Below are positions 57,112-64,000 of a stretch of DNA of 64,000 nucleotides, piece after piece. The DNA comes from Glomus cerebriforme (lineage: Eukaryota; Glomeromycota; Glomeromycetes; Glomerales; Glomeraceae): positions 26,192-90,191 of the forward strand of contig QKYT01000362.1 of the NCBI GenBank assembly GCA_003550305.1, given 5' to 3'. Under the pieces are notes generated by a model. The model did no database searches, had not been told where the DNA came from, and worked only from the letters and a program-made list of their open reading frames with translations. Positions within the stretch are counted from its first letter, which is position 1. Each line of letters opens with the position of its first letter. A program made the translations under genes and the position numbers.

Positions 57112-57519
57112 TTATAAAATCCAAATATATTGTATTTTTTATTATTATATTATTATTTCTATACTAATATTTTCTTAGTATTTTTATACAAATCTAAAGA
57201 TCAAGCTCCTGAATTTATAGTAGAATTTTTAATGAAACAAGAGGAAGATAAGACTGATTCAGCAAACCACATAACCTGTGTGTTAATTTTAAAAGAAAAG
57301 GCCAAGAAAAATTATTTATAAATTCTATTTTGAACCAGTATTTTACCATTCAATATGTATTGCATGAAATAAAGAGTTTAAGCAATAAATTAATTTCTCT
57401 TTAAAAAAATAAAGATTTTGATAAAAAAAAAAAAAAGAGTTAAAAGGTAATAAAAATTTCAGGATGCTAATCTTATTATAAATAAACTTGCATAATTCAA
57501 TTTCCATTTATATGAGACT

Positions 57520-57705
57520 CAGAAATATATATTTGGGGGCCAACCAAATTTTACAGGGCCAGAATTATGATAATGTCAGTCAGGTACTATAATGAGCGAG
57601 TAACAAAATTCTATCAAAAATTATCTAAAAAAGAAAAGATTTACATGGGTTTTTGTCTCAAAATACACCTTAAACCTGATACCTGACCCTTTTATATATA
57701 TTTCT
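57520..57705. mobile_element. Candidate 185-bp MITE
   Basis: CAGAAATATATAT (57520-57532) is inverted at 57693-57705, and the next bases on both sides are G-rich (TTGGGGGCC, and AAGGGTCAGG read inward from the right). The interior is non-coding. The arms are short and AT-rich, so chance is possible. Confidence 0.4.
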
Positions 57706-58325
57706 GGGACCTATTTACATAACATTAATAAAAATTTTTTTATTACATATTATTACATATTTTAAATAATTTTTATAAACTTAATTTGTTTTAAAATAAA
57801 CAAAATAAATGATAAAATTTTTTCAAAAAATTTAATTTTAAATAACAAATGACAAATGACTTGTTATTAGTGAAAATAAAATGTTGAAGTATCACATGAT
57901 TTTTGTAACATAAAATTGAATGTTGATAATAGATTTCCTTATTTCAAATGGTTACATGTACATCTATCATAAAAAAACAAAAAATAATAAAGTTTCGTAA
58001 TGAATATTCTACTTCACTAGAAATCTATCCATACAGTCTAGCTCTTAGTTACTCAGGATACTTCCAAACTGTGATAAGCAGTTTCTTTATTAGAAGTGTA
58101 AGAAATTAAGAGGTAGAAAGATGGAATTTTTAAAATACTCAATAATATAAGAAATATTAATAATCTTTGAGAAGATAATAACGAATATGCAACACGTAAA
58201 AAATATGGATTGTGACTCATGTATAGCCCATTATTAAAAATAAAAATTTGGCAATAAAAAATAAACAAACAAATCTATATTAAGTAGTACATTACATAAT
58301 CAATAATAAAATACATAATAAGTTA
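57706..58325. other. AT-rich spacer without genes
   Basis: No feature is supported here. The short open frame at 58053-58268 (minus) has no protein-like character. Confidence 0.4.
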
Positions 58326-59670
58326 TCATGACACTTCCTTTGTAAATTAAAAAAAAAATTATAAATACTTACTATATCTTTAAAATTTTTTCTCTCTATA
58401 ATTTTATCTTTTCTTTTTTCCTTTTTAAAAACATGATTCTCAGTCCCTTTAACCTCACTTTCTCTTACTTTCCTTATACTGTATATAGAGGTCTTCCTCG
58501 TATCAGGCAAGGAAGGTCCAGTCGGGTAGTTGAGCATTTCCTATCTGGCTGGTTTGGTTTCTTTTTAAATTCCTTAAACTTCCTCTTATCTTCCTTATAC
58601 TGTATATGAGGTCTCCTTCATATCAGGCAAGGAAAGACTGGTTAGATAATTGAGTATCGCTCCTATCTGTGGTCTGGTTTAGATTAGAATTTCTTTTTTT
58701 TATTTTCCAATATTTATGTTTATGAAGCAATGTTGAAGACTAATGAGATCAGTGGGGAGATATCAACAAATAAAAGAAAAAGAAGAAATACTACTTCAGA
58801 ATAAAAATAAGAAATATGCAACAACTATATGGGCGAAAATATACTTTCAGAGAACAAATATCTCTCGAGTATTGAAAAAAGATGTAGAATTGCTGGGATA
58901 ATCTGAATCTCGGAGATGTTCTGATCCTTAAATATTGGAAGTGAGAGGAGAAGTATTCAAGATAATCAACCTATTTCAGCATAAAAATTAACCTAAAAAG
59001 GATTAGAATAAAAAAAATAATAATAAATATGGGTGAAACAAATAATAGAAGATGAGCTCAAGATAACAAAGAAGATGCAAAAAGAGAATGGTGGAATGAA
59101 AGAAAATGAAAAGATAAAGAAGTATTAAGCAAAAGAAAATATTTGCTATCTGGTGAATGATTAAAAGAACAACAAGAAATATAAAAAATTGTTGGACTTT
59201 GAAAGAATAATAAGGGAACAGGTCGTCAGTAATAACAGATAAAGAAGAAACCAAAGAACATTTCCAAAGATGAAGATAAAGTCAAAAAGGGACAAGATTG
59301 AAAGAACAATTTGAGGAAAAAATGCATATAAACAAAGAAAGGCATACTGGCTTAGAAAAAAGATGTCAGTCATTTAATTTTGAAAAAAAAGTCGGGAATA
59401 AAGATAAATAAGATAGCAGAAATAGAAAGGAAGAATGATATAAAAAATAAAATATAAGAATAAAATCAACAAAACAAACAATAATAATAGAAGAAAAAAA
59501 CGCAACAAAATGATACAAATGAAGTAGTAATATTAGATTTCTTATTTTTTTTTAGTAATTTTATTTTATTAAATGTATTAAAGAAATTAATAAATAAAAA
59601 TTAATTCTTTAAGTTTTTGTGAATTGTTTCGACCGGATAATCTAATGGATCATTCGTACTATAGATAAAA
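58326..59670 (+). repeat. Dispersed repeat R1, copy 4, with duplicated head
   Basis: It begins TATCATGACACTTCCTTTGT. The head motif is present twice in tandem, at 58471-58560 and 58590-58690, each with the ATATGAGG/CCTCATAT-type hairpin and CAGGCAAGGAA. The middle motif TAATCAACCTATTTCAGCAT is near 58964 and the tail GAATTGTTTCGACCGGATAA near 59621. It is the longest copy in the window. Confidence 0.65.
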
Positions 59671-60260
59671 AAAAAATCTAGACGAATGTTGGTATTCACA
59701 AATATAATCACAAAATTAAAATAGGCTTACACTATTTTGAAAATGGCGATAAAATCAAAGATTTCATTTGATAAGCAGGAAAATTGAAACATACAGTATA
59801 TACAAATATTTACAAATGGTTAAGATACGAGTATTCATTCCCTAGATGATAGTTGAAACTCATAATCACTAGTCAAATAACAATCGGAATAACCTGTTAA
59901 AGAAATCTAGATCTATTATTAAATCATGTACTTTATTCTTTTGTACGATTAGCAAAAAAGTTTTTATCATTTTTATTTATGATGTTATTTAAAGAAAAAT
60001 TATGGTAATCATAATTAAATCCACCAAAGTGTTGTTCGGGAGTTCGGCCAAAGTATCAATTTGTTGTCGTCACGTGAGGCTGATAATGAGGCGAAGGACT
60101 AACAACGCCTATCTAGTTTTTACTTTAAAAATAAATTTTGAAACAGGAAAATTTCTGATGTATAAAGTCGACCACTTATTTATACGTTTAGTTCAGTCAA
60201 ATTATTTATTTTTGTTACTAAACAAGAAATATTGAATTAATAAACCGAATGATAATGAAT

Positions 60261-60350
60261 ACTGCACCTGCGCCACGATGATATTTTTATTTAAATAGTC
60301 GATCATGTAACTTTCAGTTGATCAAATTTTTAGCCGTACTTTCTCTTTTC
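60261..60350 (+). promoter_or_regulatory. Conserved BTB-TLDc upstream block (paralogue C)
   Basis: ACTGCACCTGCGCCACGATG, a TTTAAAT spacer, GTCGATCATGTAACTTTCAG, TTGATCAAATTTTTAGCCGT and ACTTTC occur in the same order as in A, B and D. The dyad begins about 109 bp upstream of the ATG and is slightly degraded (GCACC for GCGCC). Confidence 0.75.
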
Positions 60351-60369
60351 CTGTTAAAATTTAAATTCG

Positions 60370-61876
60370 ATGATGATGCAATTTTTTTCGAAACTAAGTC
60401 AAAACTTTATTGAATTATTGGAAGATGATGAATATTATGATATTACAGTTGAAGTTGGGGAAGACCCTAATGTAAAAATATTTCGTGCACATACAAGCAT
60501 TTTATGTTACCGTTCTCCATATTTAAGAAAAACCTTGGCCTCCATTAAAAAAAATAATAGTGACTTAACTCATATTAGATTACCAAACATATCACCGGAA
60601 ACCTTCCAAATTATTTTAAGGTAGATAATAATCTATTCATATATTAAATAATTTCTTTTTGATGGGTTGAATATAACTTTAAATTTTATAATAAAGGTAT
60701 ATTTACGGTGGTATCATTTCATTGAATAAACAAGACACTTCAGAAATGTTGAAAGTTTTGGTTGCTGCAGATATGCTTCTTCTTCAAGAGCTAGTTGATT
60801 ATTTACAAAAATATTTCGTTGAAAACGAATCTGAATGGATGGAACTACATTTTGAACTTACACATCGAACAAGTTTTCAATCTAATAATTTGTCAGAACT
60901 TCAAAAGTTTTGTACAGATTTTATGGCTAAATCTCCTGAAAAAATATTTAAATCACTTGATTTTACTTCTCTTCCTGAAAAATCTTTGATATCACTTATT
61001 AAAAGAGATGATTTACAAATGAAAGAAGTTGTAGTTTGGGATTATGTATTAAAATGGGGACTCGCAAAAAATCCAACTCTCATTTCAGATCCTGATACTT
61101 GGATGGGTGATGATTTCAAAACAATGGAAAATACTTTACAACATTGTTTATCTTTAATTAGATTTTTTAGTTTATCATCCAAAGAATTTTTATGCAAAAT
61201 TCGTCCATATAGAAAGCTTTTAAAACAACAACTTTATGAAGAGTTATTAGGTTCTTATTTGGATTCTGATATTAAACCAAGTGATGATATTTCACTTCCT
61301 AGAAATATAAAAATTGATGAAACAATTGAATCAAATATTGTTAATTTAAATATTATTTCAATTATTTCAAGGTGGATTGATANAATGGATATTAATAGTA
61401 AATATTCATATTTAAGAGAATTATATTTGCCATATAAATTTGAATTACTGTTGAGAGGAAGCAGAAATGGNTTTACTCCTAGAAAATTTCATGAATTGTG
61501 TGATGATAGACCTAATACTNTTACATTTATTAAAGTNAAAGGAACCGAAGAAATTCTAGGTGGATATAATCCTTCAATATGGAAATCTACTGGTGGTTGG
61601 AGTCAATCTTATAGTTTTATATTTTCTTTTAAGAATAAAGATAAATTTGATGATTCAATCTTAAGTCACGTAAAAAATATGGATAGAGCATTATGTTATA
61701 ATAATTATTATGGTCCTTCATTTGGTGGTACTGATCTCGAATTATCAGTTGATTTGCGTTCGGTCAATTTTAATTATAATATATGCAAAAAAAATAATTA
61801 TGAGAAAAAGATACGAGATACTGAAGATGAATTTGTACTAGAAGATTATGAAGTATTTCAAATTGTAAAGAAATGA
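60370..61876 (+). CDS. BTB-BACK-TLDc protein, paralogue C
   Basis: Exon 1 is 60370-60620 and encodes the BTB domain (FIELLEDDEYYDITVEVGED). The intron is 60621-60696 and exon 2 is 60697-61876. Domain order is as in A and B: BTB, BACK-like helices (FCTDFMAKSPEKIFKSLDFT) and TLDc (LLLRGSRN...ILGGYNPSIWKSTGGWSQ...GPSFGGTDLELS). The start has three Met codons in a row, the first at 60370. Ambiguous bases in several codons of the TLDc domain (61383-61537) suggest either allelic or paralogue collapse. It is transcribed away from B, and D follows in the same direction. Confidence 0.9.
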
Positions 61877-62806
61877 ATAAAATTGTATAGTTTTTATGTA
61901 CTTTATAATAACATTCAACTTTATGTGTAACAATTTGAATATTTGCAAAAAGATTACGTTATTCTATCAACTAATAAAGTAATTAAATAATTAAGAAGCT
62001 CACTCCAAGATTAATTTTAAAATAATTTGTAAAGATAAGCTGGGCAGAATTTTGAACATTTTGAACAATTATGATACAAGTGATATTTCTCAGCATTATT
62101 TTTTTTTAGCGGTTAGATCTAATTTTTAAAAGATTAAAAATCTTTTTATACGAGAGGGCTAATCAAAACTAATCTTATGAGTAAATTTCAATTATCAATA
62201 AAAAAATTTATATGGAATTAATCCGCAACACAATGAACATAATACGTCACATTTTACATTTTATTCTTAACTCTCAAAGTATCCACTAACTTTTTTTAAA
62301 CATAAATTTTATAAGTAAATAAGATTATTTTTTTTTTTTTTTTATTAATATGCATTCCGTTACTACTTCCGAAAATAAATTTGTGCAGAATAAGCCATTT
62401 CGATGACAAATAAAATTGCTGTTTGATTACCGAGAATTCGAAACAAGAAATAATTTAAATTCTATATCCGTTAATCCAGTTATTGACATAATTAACTACT
62501 TTATACCAGAAATAATTTTAATGCAAATAACTGAGGTCTCTTTACAGTAGTGATATTTTCATAATTAGGTTACAGCATTTCTTATGCTCATAATTATTTT
62601 TAATATTCGTAAAGGCTAACATCGTTAAATTTTGTTATTAAATAATATTAGTTGATACTTGTCAAAGCAACTGTTACAACTTCATTTATCAATAAGCTTC
62701 CAGGTGAGGATCAATGTTATCTATCCCTTAATAGCTTTTATCTTTGCTTCTAATTGCATTTTTTAATCGGGTTGACCCTAAATTTCTCGTTCGTGATGCA
62801 GTGTAC
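61877..62806. other. AT-rich intergenic region between paralogues C and D
   Basis: No gene is supported. The right part (about 62640-62805) shares short motifs with the region upstream of paralogue B, suggesting duplicated flanks. Confidence 0.4.
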
Positions 62807-62910
62807 CGACGAAAATTCGCGATCACGTGAATAATGCGGGTCGTCCGGCCGGCGTTATGCACTAACACGTAAAAGATAAAACGAGATCACGTGATCGCGA
62901 AATTTTGTCG
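62807..62910. repeat. Inverted repeat with CACGTG boxes and GC-rich loop
   Basis: The 24-bp arms 62807-62830 and 62887-62910 match at 22 positions (ending TTCGCGATCACGTGA). Each arm contains the E-box CACGTG and a TCGCGA dyad. The 56-bp loop includes GTCCGGCCGGCG, unusually GC-rich for this region. Confidence 0.85.
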
Positions 62911-62929
62911 AACTAAAATCGTTACAAAT

Positions 62930-63030
62930 ACTGCGCCTGCGCCACGATGATATTTAAGCTGCAAATAGTCGATCATGTAACGACTAACGTTGAACAAATT
63001 TTTAGCCGTACATTTCCTTTTTTTTTTGGT
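62930..63030 (+). promoter_or_regulatory. Conserved BTB-TLDc upstream block (paralogue D)
   Basis: CTGCGCCTGCGCCACGATGA, ATAGTCGATCATGTAACGAC and CAAATTTTTAGCCGTAC follow in the shared order. The block starts 20 bp after the CACGTG inverted repeat and about 118 bp upstream of the ATG. Confidence 0.75.
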
Positions 63031-63047
63031 TAAAATTAAACTCAACG

Positions 63048-64000
63048 ATGACTACTCAATTTTATACTAAACTAAGTCAAAACTTTATTGAATTATTGGA
63101 AGATGATGAATATTATGATATTACAGTTGAAATTGGAGAAGATCCTGATGTAAAAATATTTCGTGCACACACGAGCATTTTATGTTACCGTTCTCCATAT
63201 TTAAGAAGAACCTTAGCCTCTAATAAAAAAAATAACGATAATGTCTTAACTCATATTAGATTACCAAACATTTCACCAGGAACCTTTCAAATTATTTTAA
63301 GGTAAATAATGTATATATATTCATATAATTATATAATTTCTTTTTAATCCTTTAACTTTAAATTTTTGGTAATATAGGTATATATACGGTGGTATTATTT
63401 CATTGAATGAGCAAGACACTTTAGATATTTTTAAAGTCTTGGTTGCTGCAGATAGTCTTCTTCTTCAAGAACTAGTTGATTATTTACAAAAGTATTTTAT
63501 TGAAGGCAAATCCGAGTGGATGGAACAACATTTTGAATTTATACATCGAACAAGTTTTCAATATAATAATTTGTCAGAACTACAACAATTTTGTACAGAT
63601 TTTATGGCTAAATCTCCTGAAAAAATATTTAAATCACTTGATTTTACTTCTCTTCCTGAAAAATCTTTGATATCGCTTATTAAAAGGGATGATTTACAAA
63701 TGAAAGAAATTGAAGTTTGGGATCATATATTAAAATGGGGACTTTCAAAAAATACAACTCTTATACCAAATCCTAATATTTGGACAGACAAGGATTTCAA
63801 ATCAATGGAAAATACTTTACAAAATTGTTTACCTTTAATTAGATTTTTTAGTTTATCTTCTGAAGAATTTGTACAAAAAGTTCGCCCATACAAAAAACTT
63901 TTAAGAGGTCAACTTTATGAAGAATTATTAAATTCTTATTTAGATCCTAACTGTAAACCAATCAATAGTATTTTGTCTCCTAGATATAAAAATTTTGAAA
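63048..64000 (+). CDS. BTB-BACK-TLDc protein, paralogue D (runs off the window)
   Basis: Exon 1 is 63048-63301 (BTB: DITVEIGEDPDVKIFRAHTS), the intron 63302-63377 and exon 2 starts at 63378 with YIYGG. The visible part covers the BTB domain, the BACK-like region and the linker up to ILSPRYKNFE; the TLDc domain lies beyond the edge. It is closest in wording to paralogue A (DEYYDIT-x-EIGEDPDVKIF). The frame is intact as far as visible. Confidence 0.88.

Noticed and set aside
59003..59373. Hydrophobic minus-strand frames within R1 copy 4
   Set aside because: Not conserved in the other R1 copies; antisense of A-rich repeat sequence.

Overview
The window looks like nuclear DNA of an arbuscular mycorrhizal fungus, most probably Rhizophagus irregularis or a close relative. 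The reasons are very AT-rich intergenic DNA, short introns of about 70-78 bp, tandem two-exon BTB-TLDc genes, a protein kinase with an N-terminal CxxC...CxxC module, SAM-like gene families typical of this genus, and heavy transposon load. The species call is an inference from gene families; nothing in the window names the organism.

About 1-18.6 kb is visibly richer in G+C than the rest and is virus- or transposon-like. It opens with the 3' end of a spliced gene (2-634), a broken family gene (856-1357), three repeats each carrying the palindrome GGACATGCATGTCC, a zinc-finger-like ORF (2160-2981) and a decayed SAM plus PD-(D/E)XK nuclease gene (3626-5229). From about 5.7 to 18.3 kb lies a Maverick/Polinton-like gene set: coiled-coil ORF, A32/FtsK-like packaging ATPase, DDE integrase joined in frame to a zinc-ribbon/endonuclease-like domain, Gag-like protein with a CCHC knuckle, retropepsin, helix-turn-helix protein, coiled-coil membrane protein and a family B DNA polymerase. 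No reverse transcriptase belongs to this block. It therefore combines a retrovirus-like structural and protease module with a DNA-virus-like replication and packaging module. Most of its genes carry premature stops or frameshifts, and the polymerase holds a foreign BTB fragment on the opposite strand. The gag and protease ORFs both end at the same A-run/TGA arrangement with an open -1 frame behind it.

From 18.3 to 32.9 kb is nested repeat territory: tandem and inverted repeats, a degenerate Ty3-like retroelement (19.6-21.9 kb), a decayed multi-exon gene (23.2-27.0 kb) interrupted by a 1.5-kb inverted-repeat element with TTAA flanks, a second inverted-repeat element at 27.65-28.76 kb, and the 3' part of a LINE-like element. 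Both inverted-repeat elements contain regular arrays of tiny exon-like units, each bounded by a polypyrimidine-AG and a GT donor. This is one of the two most unusual signals in the window, beside the chimeric element.

From 33 to 64 kb the DNA is AT-rich and gene-poor, with apparently intact host genes: a duplicated-domain protein (33.2-33.9 kb), a kinase (35.3-37.2 kb) and four paralogous BTB-TLDc genes (45-46.7, 49-50.8, 60.4-61.9 and 63 kb to the window end). All four BTB-TLDc genes share an upstream block with a GCGC(A/C)TGCGC-type palindrome. Several copies of a 1.2-1.35 kb dispersed repeat with a conserved hairpin, and small MITE-like elements, fill the gaps.
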